Shown: one piece after another, positions 11,089 through 23,480 of the stretch
Position numbering within the stretch: position 1 is the first letter of the stretch
Layout: each line of letters begins with the position of its first letter
Assembly (NCBI GenBank): GCA_033060915.1
Contig: CM065387.1
Coordinates: forward strand, 41,182,501-41,246,500
Length of the DNA: 64,000 nucleotides
Source of the DNA: Euryodendron excelsum
Taxonomy: Eukaryota > Streptophyta > Magnoliopsida > Ericales > Pentaphylacaceae
Direction of reading: 5' to 3'
Program-made: the position numbers and the translations under genes
The notes under the pieces: model-generated
Databases searched by the model: none
The model's input: the letters and a program-made list of their open reading frames with translations, nothing else
Told to the model about the DNA's origin: nothing

Positions 11089-11641
11089 TTGCAGCTTCTA
11101 GATACTAATGTGTTAAATGATTTTCTTTCAAAACATTGCGACAATGGTAAGGACGTCACGTTGATCTCTCACCACGACGAGCTTGAGGAAACATCAGTTT
11201 GTCACATTGCCGAACCGAGCACCCAAGATCCAGACTTCGAGCATCACCGAGCCACCACCCATCAATCATCCACGAAGTTCAAGCACTTCTTCGACGAGTT
11301 TGGTCTCTCGACGATCACCCACTACGAGGCTACCAAGGCACTCTTGTGCATGGCTACTGTGAACGGTGAGCCCTGTATGAGCACAAGCGGTTCCGTCTGT
11401 CGAGCCTTCTGAGAAAATCACCTCACCATTACTTTCTCTGAGGCCGACCACGTTTACCCTTACCCTCACAGCCGCCCACTTTATGTTCTATTAATCGTAC
11501 AAAAAATGGAATTCCAATGAGGCTTCATAGATGGTGGCGCCTCCATCAACATCATACCTTATACCGCTTTACAAGCTGTCGGACTCCCCAAGTAGAGGTT
11601 TGTATGCTAGCCTATTGACATTAGACGTTTTAGTTGCCAAT
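11089..11641 (+). pseudogene. Tat gag-protease, N-terminal half of protease
   Basis: An open stretch of 107 codons (11089-11412) links gag to the protease and reads TLQLLDTNVLNDFLSKHCD onward. After a shift the frame GFIDGGASINIIPYTALQAVGLPK contains D-G-G-A-S (about 11529-11543), the catalytic Asp motif of a retropepsin-type aspartic protease that cuts the Gag-Pol polyprotein. It continues to PIDIRRFSCQ and stops abruptly at 11641, where long LTR copy B is inserted. The other half resumes near 15055. Confidence 0.7.
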
Positions 11642-14600
11642 TGTCGCGCCCCAGTTTTTGGGTCCAGGTCCAAGGTCCTTTTGGCTCGGAGACAAAAGCA
11701 CGGAACTCTGTCATTAGAACTCGTCCTCCTAGGAAGACAAGTGCGACTAGGTTTGAATTGAAAATTGATTTGATTAAGGATTTGTTTAGAAAATAGGAGT
11801 CACCACCTTACTTGATTAAGGTGAGTTAGGTCACCTATCACTAAGTGTTAATTCGAAGATTAAACTTAGGGTTTTTTTTTTTTTTAAAAAAGGTTTCGAA
11901 AGGCTCCCTTGAGATAAGGTTTTTGTGAAAATAGGTTATTTGATAACCTTTGGAAATATTTAAGCCCTTTTTGAAAATAATTCCATTTTAGTCTTTCAAA
12001 AACAAAAGTCTATGTTCAGGGGGTTGGTTACGTGTAGGGAAAATATCCTAAGATCATCACCTTACCCCGCCCTTTCGGTACCTACATGTCTAGTCACCCT
12101 TTTTCCACTTACTAGAATAACAGGTTATCATTGTCCACTTAATATCCACTTTAGAGTTTTGAAAGCGGGGTTTAGTCATTACCTTTCGGATGAATGATGC
12201 ATGATGCAAGTTTTGAAAGAAGTTTGAAAATGTGGGAGTTTTGAAGGAGTTTGAAATGAGAACTTTGAATTGATTGAAAGTTTTTGAAAAGGGGATTGGA
12301 GTTGAAATAAAAGTTATGACCGCACCATTTTAGGTTGCCTACGTATCTCATTTGGCAAGAATCAGGTCATCTGTAGTTCGGGCAAGAGCTCGATGGAAAG
12401 TAGGCGCATTAGGGCCTTTGGAAGGTTGAGAGACACTTTGGGGTCTTTGAAAAGGTTTAAGACACTTTGAGGTCTTTGGAAAAGTTTAAGACACTTTGAG
12501 GTCTTTGGAAACTTTGACTCAAAATTGGATGGTAGAGTGCTTTGAAAACATTTTTGGATCAACTTAAGGGAGTTTTGAAAAAATGCTTTGGCATGACTTA
12601 AGAGAACTTGAAAGTGTTTTTGAAGTCTTGTTTTGAAAACCTTGGAATGTATTGATGAATTAGTTTTTGAAAATGGTTTTTGAAAATGGTTAAGGGTTTG
12701 GAATCCTAATATGGACAACCTTAAAGGTTGTTCTTAATATGTCACCTTCTATTGGGGTCACTAGCCGTAAGAGGGCTAGGGATGCCTTAGGTTTGTGATC
12801 TTTTGAAAATATTTTTGGAAACATCTTGGAGTTGGTTTTTGAAATTTCAAGAGGGTTAAAGGCTTTGGAAAAAGTGGGTAGTGAGTATGGTTTAAAATTG
12901 GAATATCACTAAAAAAGGGTTTATGAGTTGGAACCGTGAAGCATACTAACCTAGATTGGGTTAGCTTATGATTATAGGTGACCTAAGGTTAAGTTGAACT
13001 AGGGTAGACTAGCTAGGGTTAAGTTAACCTAAGGTTAGGTAACTAGGGTCAAGTTAGCTTAGGGTTAGGTAACTAGAGTCAAGTTAACCTAGGGTTAGGT
13101 AACTAGGGTTAAGTTAACCTAGGGTTAGGTGGGAAGATGTTTTTGAAATGTGGTTTCATGCACTTTTAGAAAGGTTTTTGGAAAACAACTTATATCATGC
13201 AAAGGACTTTGGTTGACAATCCTTTTGAAGATCATTTCTATGAAAATTTGGTTCTAGCCAAGAGTATGGTTTGTATGGGTGGTGCTTGGAGACCATTCCA
13301 AGGAAGACTCCCTCATGGCCATTATAACCACTATCTTGACAAGAATGAGGATTTCAAAAATCAACATAATAACAACTTTTGAAGCACCATTTTTAAGGCA
13401 AAGATGGAGAAAGTGGATTTTTGAAAATTATCTTTGGAAAAGGATTTTGAAAACCATTTTTCAAGGGAACCATTCCACCAGGAGAGGGTTCCTATGACTA
13501 AACAAGAGGGAGACCACTCAAGAGAAGGTTCCATAGGGCCATTCCAACCACTACACTTAAAAGAATGGAAATCTTGAAAATTAGAAAATTAGAAAATTAG
13601 AAAGCATTCCTTATGCAAGTTAAAATACCATGATGCCAAAGTGAAAGTTAGGGGGTTAGTAGGGGATCTTGTAAGGCATGATTTTTAAAGTCCCATCCTA
13701 AGCTTCAAGGGGCCAACTCTTGGAGTAATTTTTGAAAGAAACATAGAGCTTGGAAATGACATGGAGTTAAGCATAATGCAAGCATTGTAGAACCATGGTG
13801 ATAAGCATGAAAATGAAACCAAGCACATAAGGCATGATCAAAATAGTAATATGCAAGGGGGTCATGATCACATACAAGACTTTAGGCTACACCATACAAA
13901 CAAGGGGCTCCTAGGCCATACTATCTTAAAGTAGGCTAGTGAGAGGTCCCCTTACATAGTGGCTCTCACTTGCTTTCCTCTAGGCACGATCTAAGAGCCC
14001 TCTTGGCTCAAGCATGCAAGAATGGGGGGTTGTGGATGGGGATTAAAATAGAGAATAACCTAAGTAGGCTAGGAGGGAGAAGAGAAGAGTGGGGAAAGAC
14101 ACAAATGCAAAAGAGATACCACTTTTTGCCTTCAACACACTTGTAGTCTTCAAAGGATGTGTTGATTGGAGCTTGAATCACTTCAAGAAGGCTTGGAGGG
14201 CTGGTAGGGAGTGTTTAGTGGTGTATAAGGCTAAGTAGGTGAAGTGTATAGCCTTTAGGGTGGTGGAATCTAGCCTAAGTGTTGGAGGGGGAGAATATGT
14301 ATGGAGATTTGAGGTTCTAGAGTGATTTTAGTAGGGCTTCGCATCAATTTCAGACTTGGAATATGCAAAGGGGGGGGTCTGGTATTTATAAGTAATCTAG
14401 AACAGGCCTAGTGCATGTGCTACATGCGCCTGGCCAAAATTTGCCCTGGCGCATGTAGCATATGCGCAGGTACTGTTCCATTGCCATAATGACACGTGGC
14501 ACCCTGTGTATTGGTTAAATCTCAATCGTTGATCGAAATTTGGTCGATCTGATCAAAATTTGAGCGCATGTAGCATATGCTCCATCATTGAGAAGGTTCG

Positions 14601-15050
14601 TCCAAATTTTGTCTCGATAATTGAGCCAACCGAGAAGGTTTCGAGAGAATCAGTTGCACCTACGGTGTTTTCTTATGGTTTCTTGTGAACTTTCATGTTT
14701 TTAGAAAGTTTGAATTGTGTTTGGAAACGTGGAATATCGTCTCGGGAAGCGTGCATAAAAGGATATTTTTGCGGAGAGTCTGTGATACGCTTTGAGGGTG
14801 TTCAAAAGAAGCTATTTTCGTGTCGTGCGATAGAGGCCTTCGGGAAGCGATCTTTTCGATCGGACCGTACTGATGGAAAGTGCTTTGGAAATACTTTCGA
14901 GAATTCTCAGATTTACGCATTTCTCAAGTGGTTGATGATGCGTTATAATCAGAGAATTGGAGAAAAGGTCAACCTTGGCGGAGTGTCTGCGAGACGCTTC
15001 AGGGGTTGTCGAAAGTAGCAGTGTTGGAGCCGTGTGATGAGGGGCTTCGG
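11642..15050 (-). mobile_element. Long AT-rich LTR, copy B (solo LTR, inverted)
   Basis: The plus strand begins TGTCGCGCCCCAG at 11642, the reverse complement of the shared LTR end GGGCGCGACA. Reading leftward on the minus strand it carries the CGAACTAC...GGTGCGGTCA block (12314-12382), the low-complexity TTTTCAAAA section, and TTATAAATACCAGACC (about 14381-14396) as TATA box. Upstream of that is a GCGCATGTAGCATATGCGC palindrome cluster (14410-14580), then two roughly 205-bp U3 units (14690-15050). The canonical start TGTAAGCACC is absent and CCAAT at 11637-11641 has no partner at the other end, so the inner edge (about 15050) is approximate and the copy is probably 5' truncated. It splits the protease. 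Confidence 0.7.
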
Positions 15051-15054
15051 GGAG

Positions 15055-15250
15055 CGATCTCGGATATACAAGAGTCCATCTCAGAGTTGGCCCATTCCAC
15101 TCTTGCATAAAGTTCGATGTCATTGAAATCGATGCCAATTACCATCTCCTGTTAGGTTAGACTTAGCTGCACAGATATGAAGCCATCCCCTCTACGTACC
15201 ATCAGTATGTTAAAGCCATTTGGAACAATGAAGTCATCATAATCCCCGCC
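15055..15250 (+). pseudogene. Tat protease, C-terminal half
   Basis: The frame reads GYTRVHLRVGPFHSCIKFDV, then EIDANYHLLLG, an in-frame stop and LHRYEAIPSTYHQYVKAIW. The motif FxVIxxDxxYHLLLGRPW(L/I)H...PSTYHQC(L)KxxW is the usual end of the Tat protease. It is the direct continuation of the half ending at 11641. The stop replaces part of the GRPW motif, so the enzyme is dead. Confidence 0.7.
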
Positions 15251-15894
15251 TCCAGCCGCCCATTTTGAGCTGTAGAATCATACATGGCTGAGGCTTCTTT
15301 TATGACGAAGTCGATGAGTATGAGGTCTCTATGCCCATATATAGCATCCTCATATCACGTTGGACTTAGCTCGCCCAAGAAGAGGCCCTACCCACTTGCC
15401 TCCCTCAGAAGCGCTCACGCCCACTCCCATCCTAACAGTAAGATACCCCCGTTATCACCAAGTACTAGAGACCCGACGACAAGCTTGTCTACCGCTTATG
15501 ATGGTGCGCAGGGTTAGCCAGCTGCCTTGTTGACCCCACCCTAACACCTCTATATGTGCGTCTTTCAAGCACTTCCATCCTTCCTGACTATTATACCCTT
15601 TCCCTGATCTCCATACCCCACAAGAATAAGAATAAGAAACCTACCTTCTTTGCCCTAGGCAAGCCACCAAGCCTTCCGAAGGGACCCCTCAGCTCCAGGA
15701 AGTCCTCCCAGCACCTGAAGTTTCCAAATTGGCCTGCGCCCACAGAAGTAAGAACTTGAAGAGGTGAACTTGGCGCTACCCACCAAGCCCTCTCAACCCA
15801 TTTTTATCTGCCAAGATCTCTATACCCCCAACGAGCAGCCTTCCTCGCTCTCATCTGGTGATACCTGGATGTTTTCGCTTGGAATTATAGCTAG
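15251..15894 (+). other. Protease-RT linker of the Tat element
   Basis: The stretch lies between protease and RT in the polyprotein order. Open frames are short and shifted. Low similarity to anything recognisable is expected for this linker. Confidence 0.4.
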
Positions 15895-16782
15895 ATGCTT
15901 GGCCTCAATCCCAATGTGACCATGCCCTGCCTCAATGTCTTACAAGCCGCTTGCCTCATTGAGCAAGGCTCTCGTTTCCGCAAACCGGAAGTTGAGCTTA
16001 AAATCAAAGATAAAGTAGTCCAGCTCCTTGATGTCGACTTCATAAAACCCATTCAACACCCCTCTTGGCTTTCCAGAATTGTCCCTGTTATTAAAAAAAT
16101 GGACAGATCTGAGTCTGCATTGATTTTCACAACATCAACAAAGCTTGCCTTACGGAAGAATTCCGACTGCTAAGCGTCGACACCCTCGTCGATGCCACTG
16201 TAGGCCATCACGTGTTCTCTTTTATGGACGATTTAGTGGCTACAACCAAATTAAGATGACCCCTAACGACACCCCCAAAACAGCTTTTCGTACACCAATT
16301 AGTAACTTCTTCTACACAGTCCTGCCTTTCGGCCTAAAAAATGTTGGCACCACTTACCAGCGCACCATGATGGCCATCTTTCATGACATGTTTCACAAGG
16401 TTGTGGAGTATTACATCGATGATTTGGTAGTCAAATCTAAAGAGGAGGCCACCCATTTGAAGGATTTTCAATGAGTTTCAAGCACTGTTGCAAGTACCAT
16501 CTTTGAATGAACCCCCTCAAGTGTGCCTTTGGCGTCACTATGGGCAAGTTCCTGGGTTGTGTGGTTCACCACCACAGCAACGATCCTGACCCATTGAAGC
16601 TTATGGTCGTCCGCGACATGCCGCATCCTTCTAACCATGATGAACTTTGCACACTCAATGACCGAGCCTCCTACCTTCGGCGATTAATCCCGGCTATGGC
16701 TAAGATTACCCAACCTTTCAGCCCGCTCCTTAAAAAGGATGTGCCTTTCGCATGGCTCCCCTCTCACCTAGCTGACTTCTAG
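15895..16782 (+). pseudogene. Tat reverse transcriptase
   Basis: Segments appear in the family order across three frames: LNPNVTMPCLNVLQ, IKDKVVQLLDVDFIKPIQHP (15998-16057), VGHHVFSFMDGFSGYNQIKM (the first catalytic Asp region, about 16202-16258), TAFRTPISNFFYTVLPFGLKN, and VVEYYIDDLVVKSK (16401-16441). The last holds the YxDD active site as YIDD. The connection segment LKCAFGVTMGKFLGCVVHHH, the LRRLIPAMAKITQPFSPLLK helix and DVPFAW follow. The enzyme copies element RNA into DNA. Frameshifts near 16140 and 16480 separate the segments, so no functional polyprotein can be made. Confidence 0.85.
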
Positions 16783-16815
16783 GCCCTTAAAGAGGCCCTG
16801 CTCTCTCCTCTCACT

Positions 16816-17260
16816 ATGGTCCCCCCACATCACGGCAAACCCCTTTTAATCTGCCTCACTTCTACCCCTCACTCCATCAGAGCCCTGCTCGCACAGGAAG
16901 TTGACGGGGTGGAGCGCCCTGTATACTACATCAGTCGCATAATACAAGGAGCCAAAACTCACTACAGCCCAGTCAAGCACCATTGTTGGGCTTTACTATT
17001 TGCCACCAAAAAGTTGTGCCATTACCTTCTGGCTTTCTCCCTTCACCTCATTACCAAATGTGACCCCATCCGATTCTTTCTCTCCTGCCTTGCGCTCGCA
17101 GGATGCCTTGCTTGATGGCTGCTCTCCATTACGGAGTATGACATCACTTACAAAACCTCCCACAATAGTTAAAAGTCAGGCTCTCGACAACCTACTAGCT
17201 CACTTCCTCAGCGGCAAGTACGAGCCTCCCTTCGAAAAGCTCCCCGGTGTTGAGTTTAAA
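16816..17260 (+). pseudogene. Tat RNase H (retroviral-type connection/RNase H)
   Basis: PLLICLTSTPHSIRALLAQE, VERPVYYISRIIQGAKTHYS, then ALLFATKKLCHYLLAF and LITKCDPIRFFLS match the first RNase H-like domain that directly follows RT in Tat elements. After a shift, KSQALDNLLAHFLSGKYEP completes it. The usual Asp of the first strand is Leu/Thr here (LTSTP), as is common for the degenerate Tat tether domain. Confidence 0.7.
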
Positions 17261-17289
17261 GCCGCAGCTGCGACTACCGAGACTGCACC

Positions 17290-17845
17290 GACCAAAGCCA
17301 AATGGATCCTTACCTTTGATGGCTCCTTAAGTGCTAAAAATGGTGGGGCTGGGATAGTCCTCATCTCCCTATAAGGTACAAAAGTCAACCTCTCCTACAA
17401 ACTGGCCTTTAAATGTTCTAATAATGAGGTTGAATATGAAGCCCTCATCCGAGGGCTCCTCGCAACCATTAGCCTCTCCATCACTCACCTTTGTATCTGA
17501 GGCGATTCCAACTTGGTTGTGAAGTAAATGAATGGGATTTTTACCATCAAAGAACCTGCCCTCGCTTCTTACCGTACCATCACCCAGCGATTCATTGATA
17601 AATTCGATAATGTGCGCTTAGAGCACGCCCCACACTCACTTAACCGTCACCTTGACGCATTAGCCACTTTGTCCTCCAAAGTCAAAATGGGTGATGAACC
17701 CACCAAGACCGAACTCTTCAAGTGTTCCCCTTCTTGCTCCATCACCAAGCTCCTATCTGAAGCCCCCCCACTGATTGGCGCCCCCCCATCTGGAACAAGC
17801 TTACCGAACTACATGGCTCCTTACCTCTAAACTATCCTACACAGT
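17290..17845 (+). pseudogene. Tat second RNase H (archaeal-type)
   Basis: TFDGSLSAKNGGAGIVLISL, then SYKLAFKCSNNEVEYEALIR, GDSNLVVK, FDNVRLEHAPHSLNRHLDAL form a full extra RNase H fold. The catalytic residues D (FDG), E (EYEAL), D (GDSN) and D (HLDALA) are all visible. A second, archaeal-like RNase H between the first one and the integrase is a known Tat-lineage trait. It probably degrades the RNA strand in place of the degenerate first domain. Stops at 17372, 17498 and 17525 break the frame. Confidence 0.75.
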
Positions 17846-17999
17846 TCACCATCTACCAAGGTGTTCTTTACTAGCATGGCCCCAAAGGCCTTCTTGCTCA
17901 TTACGTTGACCTCATCGAGGCCAAACTCAGCCTCCACCAAATCCATGAATGCACCTGTGGTACATCAGACATCAGTCTCCATTGATGGATTCAATGATA

Positions 18000-18970
18000 G
18001 GGCTATTACTAGGCCTCTATGACCCAAAAGGCCATCGCGCTGCAAAATCAGTGTGCATCTTGCCAAGTCTTTCCCTCCTGCGCTGAATGCAACTTTGTGG
18101 AGCCCCCTCCTAATTGGTGCCAACCCTATTTGGACTACCTATTAGAAGGCTCTCTTTTTGCCTATCGGATGGACACTTCCCTCATCAAGAAGCGCACCAA
18201 CTATTTTTTCATTCACAAAGGCCAATTGTTTTGACACAGCTTCTTTGGTTCCCCCACTCTGCTGCATTGCTGGCCAGGAAGTCCTCAAGGTCTTTCGTCT
18301 AGCTCACAAAGACGAAGACCAAGGCAGCATCAAGCTTTTCTAACATTTGATACACCTTAGTTACTACTAGCCCATAATGGAAGCAGATGCTCGTTCCCAC
18401 ACCCAATGTTGTCAAAACTACCAGTACCATGGGAACCTTATCCATGCCCCTTTAGTCGACCTACGCGCGTTAAACACCACTTGGCCATTCCATACTTGGG
18501 AAATAGATCTCATCGGCCCCATCAACCCTCCGTCCTGAGGTCACGTCTGGATCTTGGCTGTCACCGAACTCTTTACCAAGTGGGTGGAGGCTATCCCACT
18601 CAAGCGCGCCATTGGCCCCATAGTTGCTAATTTCATTTGAACGTACTTCATATGCCAGTTTGGCCTCCATAAAGTGATCTTCTCAGAAAATGGCACCCCT
18701 TTTGTCAACAGAGACGTAGGCCAACTCCTTGTCTCCAATGACGTGGTCCATCATAAGTCTACCCCATACTACCCCAAGGGTAATGGCCAAGCTGAGGCCA
18801 CCAACAACAATTTAATCAAGATCCTCAGCAGCACACTCGAAGATCACTAGGAGCATTGGGCTCACGTCCTCACTATGGCATTATGGGTACCAAACCTCGA
18901 AAAGGAGGTCCACCTAAATGACCCCGTTCTCCCTTGTATACGGATTTGAGACCATTCTTCTAGTTGAGAT
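18000..18970 (+). pseudogene. Tat integrase
   Basis: After a zinc-binding remnant (CASC near 18051 and CQ..HGNLIHAP near 18410), the catalytic core reads WPFHTWEIDLIGPINP (first Asp), WILAVTELFTKWVEAIPLK, VIFSENGTPFVN and YYPKGNGQAEATNNNLIKIL (the Glu). The second catalytic Asp of the usual (V/I)SDNGTxF motif is Glu here (SENGTPF, about 18685-18705). Stops occur in GPINPPS*GH, NFI*TYF and EDH*EHW. The enzyme would insert the DNA copy into the genome. This copy is inactive by both stops and the active-site change. Confidence 0.8.
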
Positions 18971-20840
18971 CGCTATGTCTTTTGCTCGAATTGCCCTCGC
19001 CAGTATAGTACTTCATAAAGTGCACCCCCACTAACTTGAAGCCTTGGATGAGCGCTAAGATTAGCCCCATACCAACCTCCAGGCTTATCACATGAAGATT
19101 GCCAGCTCCTACGCCACGCTGGTTATACCATGGTGCTTCCAAAAAGGGGATCTGGTGCTCCGCACGACCTCCCACATTATGTGAAGCGCATTTGCTACCA
19201 AGTTTGCACTAAAATGGAAGGACCTTTTGAAATTTGAGAAGCTAATGCAAGTGGCTATTAGAGAATCACCAAACTTGGCTCCACTGCCACACCCTCGCCC
19301 ATTAATCTCAATGGCTCAAACCTTATTATCCTTAATACTTATGGTTTTGTATTATCCCTTTTGAAACCCCATGCTCACTGTAATTTCCACTCATATATCT
19401 TGGGTTCGTATGTTTATCTTGGCACGACTACCAAACAAGAATCTCAAATCGTTCATCATCACTCTTTATTTCAAATATCACTTTTAATTACATTGAAATT
19501 ATAACTTGGCTCTTTAGAGCTCATTACATGTCATAAAAAGCTCTATCACTACTAGTCCAACAACCCAATGAACTTCGCTTGAGGGTATCCATAGGCAGAT
19601 AGACAACCCCCGCCTCGAGTAATTTTGTAGAACGCTCGCGACCCATGAGCCACTCTCCATACTCGACGCCTCTCATTCCAAATATGCTAGGAGAAGAAGA
19701 ACAACCTCATGCTCAGATAAACAGCTTCAGGGGAGTTTTCAACCTTAAGGCACACTGCCCGCTCTGCTAGCCTCCCCTTTAGGACACAATCTCAGCCCCA
19801 CCGTTGTCCGCCTTGTCACCACAACCCCCTTCAATTGCCTAATTGGCATGTGGGGCGCTTGAGTAGACGACCTGTTGGCAAAGCTGACAAATCTATTGTG
19901 GCCCCTTCACAGGTAGCAAAGTAGTTCATGGGCTCCCGACCACCTCCCCCTTGGCCTCGTCAACGCGCGCCTATTATTGGGCCTAAACCCACAAGCACCG
20001 CTTATAGCCAAATCACTAACAGAGCTGGACGAACCCCCTGTGCACAGATTTGCTTATAGATGCCACAATACCTTTTTAAGAAAAGGCTTATCAGTTTTAG
20101 GGCTCCTTTGGAAGAGCCTGTGTATGCCACATGCAGAGCAAACCTCCACCCGGATGACTCTCAAGTTATCCAGGTATCCCCCTCTTCCGGTCCTCCCTAC
20201 ATTCCCCTTAATAATACGGATCAAAAGACACTGCAAAGAAAAAAGTTTAAGCCTCACGGGTGTCTCTTTCCCCTTGCAGATAGTGGAGCTCACCATAGGA
20301 ATTTTTCTTAGCCCATCCATCCCCAAGCTTACTCGCCCTCCACATACCCTCATTATGAATGACTCTCATTGAACACTTGCGGATTGGCACCTTCCATCAC
20401 CCTCTATTTATACACCTATTTGACTCTTGCCTCGAGGTACGAGCCCTCATTTTTTCATAGATTCTTGACATTCACCCATAACTAGCTCACTGGGACAAGA
20501 CCACTCATGCACGCCAATAAGACTACTTCCTGAGCCCTCCTGCTTGAACAGGTCCAATCGATGTCAGAACCTCAGCCCACCCAATCTTATCCAAAATCTA
20601 ATCGTCCTTCACTCCTTTCCTATGATGCTCATGAGCTCTACCCTGCACGCATGCTTCATGCCCCTCGCGCCACGCTTGCCCTCTTTATACCAAGCTCACC
20701 ACCCAAACATACATTTCCTAATTCCATGCACGAACAATGTACAATAGACCCATTATTAAAAGGAACCCAAATCCAGGCCCATTATTTCATTTTCATTTAT
20801 CAATATGCTCTAATTATAGTTAATGGAGAGCCCTCTTCGT
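18971..20840. other. Post-integrase region of the Tat element
   Basis: Integrase C-terminal traces fade by about 19350. The rest has no recognised coding content on either strand. Plus- and minus-strand open frames near 19977-20372 are overlapping shadows with no motif. It separates the sense polyprotein from the end of the antisense gene. Confidence 0.4.
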
Positions 20841-22089
20841 TACAACTTACAGCAAAACCAAAACACAAAAAAATTCAAGGCCCACAGCGCCTTGAAAACA
20901 CTCATGTTCTCCATCCCACTCTTAGGCAAGCCCCACCACTTGCATAGCTTATCTTCCTCTCCTATAAGCTGCTCGCGCTCATCTTGGAGCTCCCCCAGGC
21001 GCGTCTCCCGTTCTTTGATCTAGACGACCAACACCTTAATCTTCTGCTCCACTACCTCCACTCGCACCCCCAGACTCGTTGCTTGTTGCGTGGCCTCCTC
21101 CACTACTCATGCCTACTGTACTCACTGTTTCAACTAGAACATATAGAACCTCAAGCACTACAGGTCCTCCAAGCCTTAGTCAATTCTTACCCATTCCTCC
21201 TCAGGTAAGCTCACCAATAGCTGTTCATTGAGCCGCTCTAACAAGAGCCCCAACATTTCCATGGCAATAACTGCTAGCAGGGTTCCCTATTCCTCATGGT
21301 GCACGAAGGTCTCTAGCGCTTCTTTGAATACTCTTTGGAGCCTGGGGATATATCTTGCCTTAACCCAATAAAGAGCGTGGCAGGATCTAAGATCAATTCC
21401 TAGGAGCCTCCTATCACCCTCATGATCCCACCCTTCTCCTTCAACACTTGCCTTCTTAGTGTGATGCTTCCAATTGTCGGCATAGCCACCACCTTTGGCT
21501 CGTTCAGTGCCTCTTCCCCTTCATTTTCACCCTCGTCTTCCTCTGACTCGAAAGTGCACAAGCCCACCCAGTCCTCTTCAGCCTCGCCCCCTTCTTCTTG
21601 TGATAACACTTTGTTAGCCGGTTTTAAGATCTATTTCCCCATGCTCGGATGGCTACCCTTCCCTTTAAGCCCAGCAACCTCCTTTGCTACTGGTGTCCCC
21701 TCGCCTAGCCGCTGCTCCTCCAAAGATTTAAACCCAACTATTTGACTTGGTTCATTGCTTGTTGACGCCCTCGCCTTGCCCTCCATCCCCTCGTGCTCAG
21801 CCATAACATTTGAGTCGTTCACTTGGGCCCCTAGCGTAATCACTACCCTTGACACATCCTTATGTATAATTTCAAGGAGTCCCTTCCTATGCTCACCTTC
21901 TCGCTCACTGTAAGCACCTCATTTTTGACCGCTTGGCAGTCTACACTCCGTCTAGACTTGTGTTCAAGTCATTATGGACGTATTCTAATCAAAACCAACT
22001 TTCTAAGTCCAAATCTCGTCTGTCTATCGCTTCGCGGGCCCGCTAGGCCCAAATAGAGGCAAAATGACCAAAATACCTTTAGGGGCATT

Positions 22090-22632
22090 GTCCTTTCCAA
22101 TTCCAATCCCTCTCTCGAGATAGTTTATTTCTCGAGATGGTTCCAAATCAGGCATGTCTTGTCGAAGACGATAAGATCCCTTTCCAATCCCTCTCTTAAG
22201 ACAGTTTATTCCTCAAGACGATTCCAAATCAGGCACGTCTTTTCGGAGACGGTAAGTCCCCTTTCCAATCCCTCTCTCGAGACAGTTTATTTCTCGAGAC
22301 GGTTCCAAATTAGGCACATCTTTTCAGAGACAGTAAGTTCCCTTTCCAATCCCTCTCTCGAGATAGTTTATTCCTCGAGACGGTTCCAAATCAGACACGT
22401 CTTTTCAGAGACGATAAGACCCCTTTCCAATCCCTCTCTTGGGATAGTTTATTCCTCGAGATGGCTCCAAATCAAGCATGTCTTTTCGAAGACGATAAGA
22501 CCCCTTTCCAATCCCTCTCTTGAGACAGTTTATTCCTCGAGACGGCTCCAAATCAGGCACGTCTTTTCAGAGATGGTAAGACCCCTTTCCAATCCCTCTC
22601 TCAAGACAGTTTATTCCTCGAGACGGTCTAAG
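22090..22632 (+). repeat. 81-bp tandem array in the U3 of copy C
   Basis: Units beginning CCCTTTCCAATCCCTCTCT recur at 22178, 22258, 22340, 22421, 22502 and 22583, a period of 80-82 bp, with a partial unit before. Each carries CGAGACAGTTTATTCCTCGAG, itself an inverted motif. Because 81 is divisible by three, the array stays open in one frame for 158 codons as a 27-residue repeat, which need not mean it is coding. Copy D lacks the array. Confidence 0.9.
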
Positions 22633-22852
22633 TAGCGAAAATACTCGCAAACATAACAACCATTCGAGTAGCAAAAATACTCGTAAATAGGTCGATAAAG
22701 GGAATTGCCAACAAACCCCTGTGTCACGACGATCGCCGTCAGAGTGGCGGAAACACTCAAAACCCAGGTCAACACCAGTGCATGCTAGCCCACTTTGATG
22801 AAAAATGGCCAAACTGCCCCTTGGGCTTTTTTCGAGACTTTCCGGTCAAGAT

Positions 22853-23480
22853 GACCATTTTGCCCCTAGGCATCCAAACGCCTCGGGAACCATACCGGCT
22901 CTGGGTATCAAACCGTTAACCTTTTAAGATTGCTTTTTGTAGTGTTCTCAATCTCCTTTTACCTTGCCGGATCATTCCGAGTTAGTTCTAGCCAACCCGG
23001 TACAAAATGACCGTTTTGCCCCTAGTGGGCCGGTCTCCTTTTCCGACCACACCGGCTCTGGTTATTAGACCGGTAACCTCTTGAGAATACTTCTTATAGT
23101 ATTCTCAATCCTCCTCTACCTTTCCGGATCATTCCGAGTCAGTTCCAGCAAACCCGATGCGAAATGACTGTTTTGTCCCTGGTGGGTCGGTCTCCTTTTC
23201 CGACCACACCGGCTCTGGGAATCAAACTGGCAACCTTTGGAAACATTTTGAATAATGTTTCCAAATCTTGAGTCTTCTTCTGGGACAGTCTGAGTCTGTC
23301 CTGGTAGCTTTCCGGCCCGATTGACTGTTTTGCCCCTAATGGCCCGGTCAATCCTTCCGACACATCTTGTCCTCATTTTTCAAGTCAAATACCTCTGAGA
23401 CACTATTTTAAGTGTTCCTGCTCTTTTTCGGCCTTACGGGTCATTCCCGGTCTCCCAAACTCCTTCTCGGACTTTCTAGA
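22853..23480 (+). repeat. 157-bp tandem units in the U3 of copy C
   Basis: GAC(C/T)(A/G)TTTTG(C/T)CCC starts units at 22853, 23009, 23166 and 23323, a period of 156-157 bp. Each carries TTTCCGGATCATTCCGAGT-like and CCACACCGGCTCTGG-like segments. Copy D has about one and a half such units (29430-29620). Confidence 0.85.

Noticed and set aside
20054..20372. Overlapping open frames of 99 and 131 codons on both strands
   Set aside because: No motif in either; they shadow each other in the non-coding region after integrase.
22159..22635. 158-codon frame with 27-residue repeats as a possible repeat protein
   Set aside because: It is the 81-bp U3 array; openness follows from the period, and copy D lacks it.
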